A stretch of DNA of 64,000 bases from Jiella flava (lineage in GTDB: Bacteria; Pseudomonadota; Alphaproteobacteria; Rhizobiales; Rhizobiaceae): contig NZ_JAFMPP010000003.1 of assembly GCF_017349315.1 (NCBI RefSeq), positions 248,001 to 312,000 on the forward strand, written 5' to 3'. Below the pieces are notes generated by a model. It was not told where the DNA came from. It searched no databases and saw only the letters and a program-made list of their open reading frames with translations. Below, in pieces: positions 37,270 to 46,206 of this stretch (positions are counted from its first letter, which is position 1; each line of letters opens with the position of its first letter). Both the position numbers and the translations under genes were made by a program.

Positions 37270-37716
37270 TCAGCGCCGGTCGCCGAAAAACCGCTTCATC
37301 AGCGTGGCGCTGACGCTTTCGGCGATACCGGAATAGACGTCCGGCGCCGAGTGGCAGGTCGGTTGCGTGTAAAAGCGCGGCCCGTTTTCGACGGCGCCGC
37401 CTTTTTCGTCTGAAGCGCCGTAATAAAGGCGGCGGATTCTGGCGAAGGAAATCGCCGCCGCGCACATGGCGCAGGGCTCCAGCGTCACATAGAGGTCGCA
37501 GCCGGTCAGCCGCTGCGAGCCGAGCGCTTCGCAGGCGAGGCGAATGGCGACGATCTCCGCATGGGCGGTCGGATCGGAGCGCAGGATCGTCTCATTGCCG
37601 GCGACCGCCAGCATTTGGTCGTCCTTGCTGATCACCGCGCCCACCGGAACTTCGCCCCGCGCGGCCGCCAATTCGGCCTGGGCAAGGGCCATCTCCATGA
37701 AATTCGGGCGCGGCAT
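37270..37716 (-). CDS. tadA: tRNA-specific adenosine deaminase
   Basis: A 148-residue zinc deaminase that makes inosine at position 34 of tRNA-Arg(ACG). Zinc ligands are His52 (with catalytic Glu54 in HAE) and Cys82/Cys85 in PCAMC. Length and motif spacing match TadA, though general nucleoside deaminases share them. It is divergent from the pseudouridine synthase gene, so two RNA-modification genes share one intergenic promoter region. Confidence 0.92.
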   Translation of the reverse strand: MPRPNFMEMALAQAELAAARGEVPVGAVISKDDQMLAVAGNETILRSDPTAHAEIVAIRLACEALGSQRLTGCDLYVTLEPCAMCAAAISFARIRRLYYGASDEKGGAVENGPRFYTQPTCHSAPDVYSGIAESVSATLMKRFFGDRR

Positions 37717-37941
37717 CGCTCAATCGCTCTCGCTTGGCGGTCAAAGCCTTGCTATAGCACCGCCTCGCGATGACGAAAGCCGCTTTGCGGCTTATTCGCC
37801 GGTCTGGACTATCGCCGCAGCGCCTGGCCGCAACCTCTGCCGCGTGGTCGTTTGGGCCAGCGGGCGAGGAACCGGATATTCGACCCAAGGGATTTCGTGG
37901 CCCGGCCCTGGCTCGGCCGCCTTGACGCCACTTTTGAAAGC

Positions 37942-39888
37942 ATGACGATGAGCGACGACAACAGCGGTGACGGCGGCAAGGGCCGCAAGGGCGGCGCGGC
38001 AAAGGGCGGCGATCGCCCGCGCGGCGCGGGCCCTGGGCGCGGCAAATCCGCCAAGCCCGGCAAACCGTTTACCCCGAAGAGCCGGGGCATGCTGTCGCAC
38101 GGCGGCGCCAAGGGCGATGCTGCGGGGGGCGATGCTGCGGGGGGCGGCAAGCCGAAGAGCTACGGTCGCCGGAGCCATGACGACGCTGGCGAGGGAAATG
38201 AAGCCACAAGAGCGAAGACCGCCCGGCCGCTGACCTTCGATCGCAGCAAGGCGGGGGCTCAAAGCGATGGCGATGGTCGCCTGTCAGCCAAGCGTGGTTT
38301 CCGCGCCGACCGCAAACCCCGCGCCGATGGCGATGGCGATGGCGCCCGGGCGCGCGATTTCGACCGGTCGAAGGGTCCGCGCCGCGATGCCAAGGCCGGA
38401 CGGCCGTTCGACCGGGCTGAGCGCAAGCCGCGGCTGGAACGCGGCGAGCGGCAGGCGAGACCAGACCGCCGGATCGAGGCGGATACGAGCGAGGCGACGG
38501 ACGCCGCGCTGACCATGCGCATTGCCCGCCGCCTGGCCCGGGCGGGCGTCGCCTCGCGGCGTGACGCCGAGGCGATGATCGCCGAGGGCCGCGTCGCGGT
38601 AAACGGTCAGGTGCTGGAGACGCCGGCGCTCGATGTCGGGCCGAAGGATCGCATCACCGTCGACGGCGAGCCGCTGCCGGCGATCGAGCGCACCCGTCTG
38701 TGGCTGTTTCACAAGCCGGCCGGTCTCGTCACCACAAACCGGGATCCGGAAGGCCGGCAGACCGTCTTCCAAAAGCTTCCCACCGACATGCCGCGGGTGC
38801 TGACCATCGGCCGCCTCGACATCAACACCGAAGGCCTGCTGCTCCTGACCAACGACGGCGGGCTGGCGCGGGTGCTGGAATTGCCTGCGACGGGCTGGCT
38901 GCGCCGCTATCGGGTGCGGGCCCACGGTGCGATCGATCAGGCCAAGCTCGACGAACTGCGCGAGGGCATTGCCATCGACGGCGTCTTCTACGGCGCGATC
39001 GAGGCGAGCCTCGACCGGGTGCAGGGCGCCAATGTCTGGCTGACCCTCGGGTTGCGCGAGGGCAAGAACCGCGAGGTCAAGCGCGTGCTCGGCCATCTCG
39101 GCCTCGACGTGAACCGGCTGATCCGCCTGTCCTACGGCCCGTTCCAGTTGGCCGACCTGGCTGAGGGCGCGGTGCGCGAGATTCACGGCAAGACGCTGCG
39201 CGATCAGCTGGGGCCGCGGCTGATCGAAGAGGCGGGCGCCGATTTCGACGCGCCGATCGTCAATCCGTTCTCCAACAAGCCGGTGAAGGCGGAGAGCGCG
39301 CCGAAGGACGCCGGCGCCAGGAAGAGCCGTGCCGAGACCGCGCCGAACAAGAAGCGTCAGCGCGAGGAGCGGCGCGCGGATGCTCTTAACCGGCTCGAGA
39401 CGCGCAGCGACCGTCAGCCGCGGGAGAGCCGGATCGATCGTCCCGGCAAATCAGGCGAGGCTGCGCCGTCGCGCTGGCGTGGCCGGGCGCGCGACGCGGG
39501 CGAGGGCTTGCGCGCCAAGCCAGACGGCGAACGCAAGGGTGGCGGCCGTGATGCCAAGCGCTTCGGCGGCGAAGGTGGCGATCGGCCGCGCTTTGGTGAA
39601 AGGGGGGACGACAGAGGGGGCGATAAGAAGGGCGGCGACAGGCGCTTCGGCGAAAACAAGCGTGACTTTGCCGGTGACGAGCGGCCACAGCGCCCGGCCC
39701 AAAGCGGCCCGCGCCGGCTTTCGAATGTCTGGATCGCGCCCGGCGGGCGTCCGCTCGGGCCGAAGAAGAGCGAGGAGCTGGCCAAGGCCGATCAGCCGGA
39801 AAAGCCGCGCGCGCTCGATCCGACCAAGCGAATGGGCCAGAAGCGCAAGGGCGGGGCTTCCGGTCCCAAGCGGCCGAAGAAAGGCTGA
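37942..39888 (+). CDS. RluB/RsuA-type pseudouridine synthase with long basic disordered extensions
   Basis: About 648 residues, far longer than the usual 240-300. Residues about 1-190 are Gly-, Lys-, Arg- and Asp-rich with a short GDAAGG duplication; about 195-250 form an S4 RNA-binding domain (ARRLARAGVASRRDAEAMI); about 255-430 form the synthase domain with catalytic Asp in GRLDINTEGLLLLTNDG; the last 210 residues are again Arg/Lys/Gly-rich. It would modify 23S or 16S rRNA; RluB (U2605) is the best guess. ATGs at 37942 and 37948 are both possible starts. It is followed 3 bases later by rsmD. Confidence 0.88.
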   Translation: MTMSDDNSGDGGKGRKGGAAKGGDRPRGAGPGRGKSAKPGKPFTPKSRGMLSHGGAKGDAAGGDAAGGGKPKSYGRRSHDDAGEGNEATRAKTARPLTFDRSKAGAQSDGDGRLSAKRGFRADRKPRADGDGDGARARDFDRSKGPRRDAKAGRPFDRAERKPRLERGERQARPDRRIEADTSEATDAALTMRIARRLARAGVASRRDAEAMIAEGRVAVNGQVLETPALDVGPKDRITVDGEPLPAIERTRLWLFHKPAGLVTTNRDPEGRQTVFQKLPTDMPRVLTIGRLDINTEGLLLLTNDGGLARVLELPATGWLRRYRVRAHGAIDQAKLDELREGIAIDGVFYGAIEASLDRVQGANVWLTLGLREGKNREVKRVLGHLGLDVNRLIRLSYGPFQLADLAEGAVREIHGKTLRDQLGPRLIEEAGADFDAPIVNPFSNKPVKAESAPKDAGARKSRAETAPNKKRQREERRADALNRLETRSDRQPRESRIDRPGKSGEAAPSRWRGRARDAGEGLRAKPDGERKGGGRDAKRFGGEGGDRPRFGERGDDRGGDKKGGDRRFGENKRDFAGDERPQRPAQSGPRRLSNVWIAPGGRPLGPKKSEELAKADQPEKPRALDPTKRMGQKRKGGASGPKRPKKG

Positions 39889-39891
39889 TCG

Positions 39892-40452
39892 ATGCGGATC
39901 GTCGCCGGCGAGTTTCGCGGCCGCAAGCTGGCGGAGCCGAAGAGCGATCGCATTCGTCCGACCACCGACCGCAATCGCGAGACGCTGTTCAACATTCTCG
40001 CCCATCGCCGGGAATTCGATCTCGTCGATGCCCGGATCCTCGATCTGTTTTCCGGCACCGGCGCGCTTGGCTTCGAAGCCTTGTCACGCGGCGCCCGCTT
40101 CTGCCTGTTCGTCGAAGAAGATGTCGAGGCGCGGGGGCTCATCCGCTCCAACATGGAAGCCTTCGGGCTGAACGGGCGGGCCAAAATCTTCCGCCGCGAC
40201 GCGACCAAGCTCGGCGTGCCGGGCACGATGGAGCCCTTCGACATGGTCTTTGCCGACCCGCCCTATGCCAAGGGGCTGGGCGAGCGGGCGCTGGCTTCGG
40301 CATGCGAGGGTGGCTGGTTGAAGCCGAATGCCGTCGCGGTTCTCGAAGAAGCCACGGATGCGCCCTTCGCCCTGCCGGACGGCTTCGACCTCATCGAAGA
40401 GCGCCCCATGGGTGCGACGATCCTGCGCTTTTGCAGCGTAAAACGCCCATAA
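39892..40452 (+). CDS. rsmD: 16S rRNA (guanine(966)-N2)-methyltransferase
   Basis: A 186-residue SAM-dependent methyltransferase. It begins MRIVAGEFRGRKL, has the SAM site LDLFSGTGALGFEALSRG near 45-62 and the catalytic DPPY in FADPPYAKG near 118-126. The start is 3 bases after the pseudouridine synthase stop, so the two rRNA-modification genes form an operon. Confidence 0.95.
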   Translation: MRIVAGEFRGRKLAEPKSDRIRPTTDRNRETLFNILAHRREFDLVDARILDLFSGTGALGFEALSRGARFCLFVEEDVEARGLIRSNMEAFGLNGRAKIFRRDATKLGVPGTMEPFDMVFADPPYAKGLGERALASACEGGWLKPNAVAVLEEATDAPFALPDGFDLIEERPMGATILRFCSVKRP

Positions 40453-40590
40453 ACTCGCCATGCTCACGCATCAGGGTGGACGGCGAAGCACCCGCATGCT
40501 TGATCCACACGAAAGCGTCACTGGTTCGCGAGCGGCGGGATGCGCATTATCGCGGGTGATTTGCCGGAACGACGAGGATATCTGACCGTC

Positions 40591-42096
40591 ATGATGCAAT
40601 TGATGCGGGCCCTGGCGGCCACCGCCCTTGCGGGGGCTTTTGCCTTTGCTCCGGTCGTCGGGGCCAATGCCGAAAGCCCATCCGCCAAGGCGAATGGTTC
40701 GACCGGCAAGGCGTCGACAGCCGCGCCGTCCGATCCCAGCGCCGAGGCCACCAAGGGGGCGGCATCCGCTGAAGGACGCATCAGCGAGTTCACCTTGTCC
40801 AACGGCCTGCAGGTCGTGGTTCTGCCGGATCATCGCGCGCCGGTCGTCACCCAGATGGTCTATTATCATGTGGGTGCGGCCGACGAGCCCTGGGGCACGA
40901 GCGGCATTGCCCATTTTCTCGAACATCTGATGTTCAAGGGCACCAAGAATCATCCCGAAGGCGAGTTTTCGCGGGCTGTCGCCGATATCGGTGGCCAGGA
41001 AAACGCCTTCACCACCGATGACTACACCGGCTATTATCAGCAGGTGCCGGCCTCGGCGCTGAAGATGGTGATGGGCTTTGAGGCCGACCGCATGGCCAAT
41101 CTCGTCCTCACCGACGCGGTGGTGAAACCCGAGCGCGACGTCATCCTCGAAGAACGGCGCATGCGTATCGACAACGATCCCGGCGCTCAGTTGCAGGAAG
41201 CGGTGCAGGCGGCGCTGTTTCAGAACAGCCCCTACGGGATTCCGGTGATCGGCTGGCGCGGCGAGATGGAAAAGCTCTCGCGCGCCGATGCGATCGCCTT
41301 TTACGACAAATATTACACCCCTAACAACGCGACGCTGCTGGTCGCCGGCGATGTCACCGTCGATCAGGTGAAAACGCTCGCCATAGAGACCTACGGCAAG
41401 ATCAAGCGCCGATCCGATCCGGGGCCGCGCACCCGTCCGATGGAGCCCGAGCCGCTGGCGGCCCGAACGGTGACGCTGACCGATCCGAAGGTGACGCAGC
41501 CGTCGATGCAGCGGGTCTGGCTGGTGCCATCTGATACCACGGCGAAGCCTGGCGAGGCCGAGGCCCTCGACGTTCTCGCCGATATTCTCGGGGGTGGCAC
41601 CACCAGCCGGCTCTATCGTTCGCTGGTCGTCGATAAGGGCATCGCCGCCGGTGCCGGGGCATATTATGACGGCACGGCGCTGCAGGCGACGCGTTTCCTC
41701 GTCTATGGCATGCCGCGCGGCAAGGCGACGCTCGCCGAGGTCGAACAGGCGATCGATGCGGAGATCGAGAAGATCAAGGCCGAGGGCATCACCAAAGAGG
41801 AACTCGAGCGCGCAAAGAACCGCGTGCGCAAGGACGTCATCTATCTGCGCGACAGCCAGACGGCGATGGCTCAGCGGGTGGCGGCGGCGCTGTCGACCGG
41901 CCGCACCTTGAAGGATGTCGAAACCTGGCCCGATCGCATCGAGGCGGTTACTGTCGCCGACGTCGACGCGGTGGCGAAGAAATATCTGCAGCCCGAGCGC
42001 TCGGTGACCGGCTATCTGAAGCCCAAGCCGGTGGCCGCAGCCGATGCGGTCAAGACTGAAAGCGCCGGGCAAAAGCCCACCGACACCCGCTCCTGA
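40591..42096 (+). CDS. M16 family zinc metallopeptidase, zinc-site subunit
   Basis: A 501-residue periplasmic peptidase: signal peptide (about 1-27, cleavage after GANA), and the inverted zinc motif HFLEHLMFKGT with His-x-x-Glu-His and a downstream Glu in ERRMRIDNDPG-type helix. The C-terminal domain lacks the Arg/Tyr substrate-binding pair (GGGTTSRLYRSLVVDKG). The next gene has the opposite pattern, so the two likely form a heterodimer. The ATG at 40591 starts the signal peptide; an ATG at 40540 would add 17 residues. Confidence 0.9.
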   Translation: MMQLMRALAATALAGAFAFAPVVGANAESPSAKANGSTGKASTAAPSDPSAEATKGAASAEGRISEFTLSNGLQVVVLPDHRAPVVTQMVYYHVGAADEPWGTSGIAHFLEHLMFKGTKNHPEGEFSRAVADIGGQENAFTTDDYTGYYQQVPASALKMVMGFEADRMANLVLTDAVVKPERDVILEERRMRIDNDPGAQLQEAVQAALFQNSPYGIPVIGWRGEMEKLSRADAIAFYDKYYTPNNATLLVAGDVTVDQVKTLAIETYGKIKRRSDPGPRTRPMEPEPLAARTVTLTDPKVTQPSMQRVWLVPSDTTAKPGEAEALDVLADILGGGTTSRLYRSLVVDKGIAAGAGAYYDGTALQATRFLVYGMPRGKATLAEVEQAIDAEIEKIKAEGITKEELERAKNRVRKDVIYLRDSQTAMAQRVAAALSTGRTLKDVETWPDRIEAVTVADVDAVAKKYLQPERSVTGYLKPKPVAAADAVKTESAGQKPTDTRS

Positions 42097-42122
42097 GCCG
42101 TTTGCGACACGTTGAGAGTTTT

Positions 42123-43454
42123 ATGATCGTCCCTGCCATGAAAGCTGGCCTCAAAAGCCTCCTCACCGCCGCCTCCTTCGGCCTTCTTGCCTTCAGCGCC
42201 GCTCCGGCGGCCGCGGTCGACATCCAGGAGGTGACGAGCCCGGGAGGGATCAAGGCCTATCTGGTCGAGGATCATTCCAACCCGCTGATCGCCGTCAACT
42301 TCGCCTTCAAGGGCGGGGGCTCGACCCAGGATCCGAAGGGCAAGGAGGGACTGGCCAATCTGATGTCCGGGCTGCTCGACGAGGGCGCGGGCGATATCAA
42401 GAGCGCCGAATTCCAGTCGAAGCTCGATGACCTCGGCGTGTCGATGAGCTTCGATGCCGGCTATGACAATTTTACCGGCTCGTTCCGCACCATCACTGAT
42501 TTCGAGGATCAGGCCTTCGGTCTCTTGCATCTGGCGCTGACCAATCCCCGCTTCGACACCGAGCCGGTCAACCGGATCCGCGGCCAGATCGTCACCGGCC
42601 TCCTCGCCGATCGCAACGATCCGGGCGAGGTGGCCTCCAAGGCGTTTCGCGAGACGGTGTTTGCCGGCCATCCCTATGCGCGCCCGACCGAAGGCACGCC
42701 CGAGACCCTGGCGACGATCACTGCCGACGACCTCAAGACCTTTCGCCGTGACGTGTTCGCCAAGGACGATCTCGTCATCGGCGTCGTCGGCGACATCACC
42801 CCGGACAGATTGAAGACGCGGCTCGACCAGATTTTTGGCGATCTGGCGGCCAAGGCCAAGCTGACGCCGGTGCCGCTCGCCAAGCCGGTGATGGGCAAGG
42901 ACGTGCAGGTCGACCTCGCGGTGCCGCAGACCAACATCCGGGTCGCGATGCCGGGCGTCTTGCGGCCCGATAAGGATTTCTTCGCTGCCTATCTGATGAA
43001 CCATATTCTCGGCGGCGGCTCCTTCACCTCCTGGCTCTATGATGAAATTCGCGAGAAGCGGGGTTTGGCCTATGGCGCCTCGTCCTATCTGGCCACCTAT
43101 GACCATGCCGGCATCATCGCGATCGCCACGGCGACCCGGGCCGATGCCGCGCCGCAGACCGTGGATATCATCCGCAAGCAGCTGACCCGGATGGCCAAAG
43201 ACGGGCCGACGACGGCGGAACTCGCCAAGGCCAAGGCCTATGTGAAGGGCTCCTACGCCGTGCGCAATCTGGACTCCTCGCTGGCCGTCGCCTCCACCCT
43301 GGTCGGCATCCAGCTCGACGATCTCGGCAAGGACTATATCGACAAGCGCCAGGCGCTGATCGACGCGGTCAGCCTCGACGACGTCAAGGCGGTGGCGAAG
43401 AGGCTCCTCAGTGTCCAGCCGACGGTGGTCACGGTCGGCCCGGCGGCTTCGTAA
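42123..43454 (+). CDS. M16 family peptidase-like protein, non-zinc partner subunit
   Basis: A 443-residue exported protein (signal peptide ending APAAA near residue 30). The zinc motif is absent: the aligned segment reads GLANLMSGLLDEGAG. The C-terminal domain keeps the Arg and Tyr of DEIREKRGLAYGASSYL, used to hold substrate in M16B heterodimers. It follows the zinc-site gene by 26 bases. Confidence 0.9.
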   Translation: MIVPAMKAGLKSLLTAASFGLLAFSAAPAAAVDIQEVTSPGGIKAYLVEDHSNPLIAVNFAFKGGGSTQDPKGKEGLANLMSGLLDEGAGDIKSAEFQSKLDDLGVSMSFDAGYDNFTGSFRTITDFEDQAFGLLHLALTNPRFDTEPVNRIRGQIVTGLLADRNDPGEVASKAFRETVFAGHPYARPTEGTPETLATITADDLKTFRRDVFAKDDLVIGVVGDITPDRLKTRLDQIFGDLAAKAKLTPVPLAKPVMGKDVQVDLAVPQTNIRVAMPGVLRPDKDFFAAYLMNHILGGGSFTSWLYDEIREKRGLAYGASSYLATYDHAGIIAIATATRADAAPQTVDIIRKQLTRMAKDGPTTAELAKAKAYVKGSYAVRNLDSSLAVASTLVGIQLDDLGKDYIDKRQALIDAVSLDDVKAVAKRLLSVQPTVVTVGPAAS

Positions 43455-43467
43455 CGGCGGCGTGGCG

Positions 43468-44349
43468 ATGCGGCTCGGAATCGCGCTTGGCGGTGGCGGC
43501 GCACGGGGGCTCGCCCACATCCACGTCCTTGAGGCGCTGGATGAGCTCGGCATCCGGCCGGTGCGGATCATCGGTTCGTCGATCGGTGCAATCATCGGCG
43601 CCGGCTACGCAGCGGGCATGCCGGCGCGGGACATCCGCGCCTATATGCTCGATTGCTTCACCAGCCCGCGCATCGTCATCGGTCGGCTGTGGCAGACGCG
43701 GCCGGTGTCGTTGCAGGAGTTTTTGAACGACGGCGGGTTTCGCGTCGGTCAGCTCAATGCCCGGCGGGTGATCATGGCCTTCATGCCGCCGGATGTGCCG
43801 CTGACCTTCGAGGAGCTGCAGATTCCGCTCGGCGTGATGGCGACGGATTTCTTCGCCCGCTCCGAATGCGAGATCGAGACCGGCGATCTGCGCAGCGCCA
43901 TCGCGGCTTCGGCGGCGATCCCGGCGGTGTTTCGGCCGGTGCGGCGGGACGGGCGGGTGCTGGTCGATGGCGGCATCTATAATCCGCTCCCCTTCGACCG
44001 GCTGAAGAGCGTCGCCGACTTCACCATCGCCGTCGACGTCAATGGCGGGCCGGAGGGCGACGGCAGCCGGTTGCCGACGCCGGTTCAGGCGATGATCGGG
44101 GCCTCGCAGCTCACCATGCAGTCGATCATCGACACGAAGCTGAAGATGGCCCCGCCGGATCTTCTGTTCCGTCCGCCGGTGTCGCTCTACGGGGTGCTCG
44201 ACTTTTTGCGCTCGAGCGAGATCCTCAGCGCCACCGAGGGCCTGAAAGACGAGGCCAAACGGGCGATCACCCACCATCTCGAAGCCCATCACAAGACGGG
44301 TCACGAGGTCTTGGAGCGGCTTGCAACGGCGGCAGCCGCGTCGGACTGA
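43468..44349 (+). CDS. patatin-like phospholipase
   Basis: A 293-residue lipid acyl hydrolase. The oxyanion hole GGGGARG is at 8-14, the nucleophile elbow GSSIG at 36-40 has Ser38, and the catalytic Asp is in LVDGGIYNP. There is no signal peptide. It lies 13 bases after the M16 pair and is probably co-transcribed, which suggests an envelope role. The ATG at 43468 is used; a GTG six bases earlier is possible. Confidence 0.92.
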   Translation: MRLGIALGGGGARGLAHIHVLEALDELGIRPVRIIGSSIGAIIGAGYAAGMPARDIRAYMLDCFTSPRIVIGRLWQTRPVSLQEFLNDGGFRVGQLNARRVIMAFMPPDVPLTFEELQIPLGVMATDFFARSECEIETGDLRSAIAASAAIPAVFRPVRRDGRVLVDGGIYNPLPFDRLKSVADFTIAVDVNGGPEGDGSRLPTPVQAMIGASQLTMQSIIDTKLKMAPPDLLFRPPVSLYGVLDFLRSSEILSATEGLKDEAKRAITHHLEAHHKTGHEVLERLATAAAASD

Positions 44350-44370
44350 CCTGTCCGATCCTGGAGGCGC

Positions 44371-45789
44371 TCAGCTGGCCAGTGGGTCTTCGCGAGGCCC
44401 TGCGGCGCGCACGGCCAGAGCAAGTCCGACGAGAAAGAACACGATCAAGCTTGCCATGCCGATGCGCGAGGCGGCAACGGGGTCGAAGCGTTGCGCGGCA
44501 AAAGCTGTCGCCGCGCTGACGGCCGCCGGCGCCAGAAACGAGGTGGCCCGGCCAATGAAGGCATAAAAGCCGAAATAGCGGCCGGCCTCGGCGGCGCTGA
44601 CGGATTTCGCCATCCACGAGCGCGAGGAGGCCTGGATCGGGCCGAAGGCCACGCCGATCAACAGGCCGAAGACGATGTAGCTCTTTTCCGCCCCGCTCTC
44701 GAACAGGCCGGTGCCATCGGCCGGCGGCGCGAAGGTCAACAGGCCGAACAAGGTGGAGTCGGGGCTGGTCGAGACGATGCCGATCGTCGCTAGACACAGG
44801 CAGCCGATTGCCATGATCACCACGGCCTTGGAGCCGAGACGGGCGTCGAGCATGCCGGCGAGGAAGCAGCCGGGAATGGCGACGACGTTGAGGATGATCC
44901 CGAACAGCCCGCTTTCGGTGATCGACCAGCCGAACATGCCCGCCGCGAAGGCGCCGCCGAGGACCAGCAGGGCGTTGACCCCGTCCTGATAGATCATCCG
45001 TGCGATCAGAAAGTGAAACAGCGCCCGGCGCTGGCGGATCTCGCGAAAGGTTGCCGCCAGATCGCCGAGCCCTTGCCGCATCGCGGCGACGACAGATTCG
45101 CCGCGCGGCCGGTCGGGGGTGACGACGAACATCGGCAGGATGAACACGACGTACCACAGGGCGGCGAGCGGCGCGGTCGCTCGCGAGCCTTCGCCGAGCG
45201 CCGGATCGAGACCGAAGGCTGGCGTCAGGCCGAGCAGCGTAAGGCCGGTCTCTTTCGATCCGGCCAGACAGGCGAGGGCGGCGATCAGAAAGACGATGCC
45301 GCCGGCATAGCCAAGGCCCCAGGCAACGTTGGAGACCCGGCCGATCTCGTCGTTCTTCAACAGCCGCGGCATCATCGCGTCGTTGAAGACGATGGAAAAC
45401 TCCGCCGCGACGGTGGCGAGAACAATGAGCAGCGCCGCCAAAAGAAGCGACGAGCGCGGAGCGGCGAACCACAACAGACACAAGGCGCTGATTTTGACCA
45501 CCGCGAAGGCGGCGATCCAGGGCTTGCGCGGCCCCGCCCGGTCGGCGACGGTGCCGAGAAAGGGCGAGCCGAGGGCGACGAAAATACCGGCGAGCGTCGC
45601 GGCCAGGGCCCACCATTTTTGCCCCGTCGCCGGATCGGGCGCGAGCTGCGAGACGAAATAGGGGCCGAAGACGAAGGTGATCACCACCGTGAAAAACGGC
45701 TGGGCGGCAAAATCGAAGGCCATCCACCCCCAGACGCCCGGACGCCTCAGCGCCGGGCGCGGGTCCGCCGTCAGACGATCCGATGTCAC
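44371..45789 (-). CDS. MFS transporter, UMF1/Atg22-like family
   Basis: A 472-residue membrane protein with about 12 hydrophobic segments. The opening WGWMAFDFAAQPFFTVVITFVFGPYF is characteristic of UMF1/Atg22-like permeases, and the first loop has GTVADRAGPRKPW in place of the standard MFS loop motif. Yeast Atg22 exports amino acids from the vacuole; the bacterial substrate is unknown. It converges with the patatin gene, 21 bases between stops. Confidence 0.85.
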   Translation of the reverse strand: MTSDRLTADPRPALRRPGVWGWMAFDFAAQPFFTVVITFVFGPYFVSQLAPDPATGQKWWALAATLAGIFVALGSPFLGTVADRAGPRKPWIAAFAVVKISALCLLWFAAPRSSLLLAALLIVLATVAAEFSIVFNDAMMPRLLKNDEIGRVSNVAWGLGYAGGIVFLIAALACLAGSKETGLTLLGLTPAFGLDPALGEGSRATAPLAALWYVVFILPMFVVTPDRPRGESVVAAMRQGLGDLAATFREIRQRRALFHFLIARMIYQDGVNALLVLGGAFAAGMFGWSITESGLFGIILNVVAIPGCFLAGMLDARLGSKAVVIMAIGCLCLATIGIVSTSPDSTLFGLLTFAPPADGTGLFESGAEKSYIVFGLLIGVAFGPIQASSRSWMAKSVSAAEAGRYFGFYAFIGRATSFLAPAAVSAATAFAAQRFDPVAASRIGMASLIVFFLVGLALAVRAAGPREDPLAS

Positions 45790-45876
45790 GTTTGGGCGAT
45801 CCCCTTCGTCCGGCGCAGCGATCGGGTCTGCTGCATTGATTGCTGGGTCAGAGGTAAAGGCGTCGCCGCTGATCGG

Positions 45877-46071
45877 TCAAGCGATGTCCAGCTTCGTCAC
45901 ACGGCTGACGTTGACGTTTCGCTCGGCACGCCAAGCATCGTATGATGCCTGCATCCGAAGCCACACCTCGGCGCCGTCGCCGAAGACGGCGCCACGTTTC
46001 GCCGCGACTTGAGGTGTGACGGGTTTGGCTTCGTTGAGAAGATCGTAAAGATGCTGCCGTGAAATCCGGAC
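45877..46071 (-). pseudogene. truncated higA-type antitoxin gene
   Basis: A minus-strand frame of 64 codons encodes VRISRQHLYDLLNEAKPVTP, then KRGAVFGDGAEVWLRMQASYDAW, the second half of a HigA helix-turn-helix antitoxin. A stop codon lies directly before it and no start is present, so the N-terminal 30-40 residues are lost. No higB toxin is adjacent. The rest of the 45790-46206 gap holds an inverted repeat and no other gene. Confidence 0.75.
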
Positions 46072-46120
46072 TCAATCGATCGAAAAGTCGTGCCCATATT
46101 CTGTTTCAAGATATGAGTCA

Positions 46121-46159
46121 CTTGGACATCTGTCAGCATTTTGTTGACAGATGTCCAAG
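46121..46159. repeat. perfect 15-bp inverted repeat
   Basis: CTTGGACATCTGTCA at 46121-46135 and its exact reverse complement at 46145-46159, with a 9-base spacer. It lies 48 bases past the gdh stop and just upstream of the broken higA. No T run follows in either direction, so it may be an operator left from the toxin-antitoxin locus or a factor-dependent terminator stem for gdh. Confidence 0.85.
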
Positions 46160-46206
46160 CGATCTCGGCCCTCAAAGCTTTCGGCGCTGCGAGCGCTAAG
46201 CGCCGG

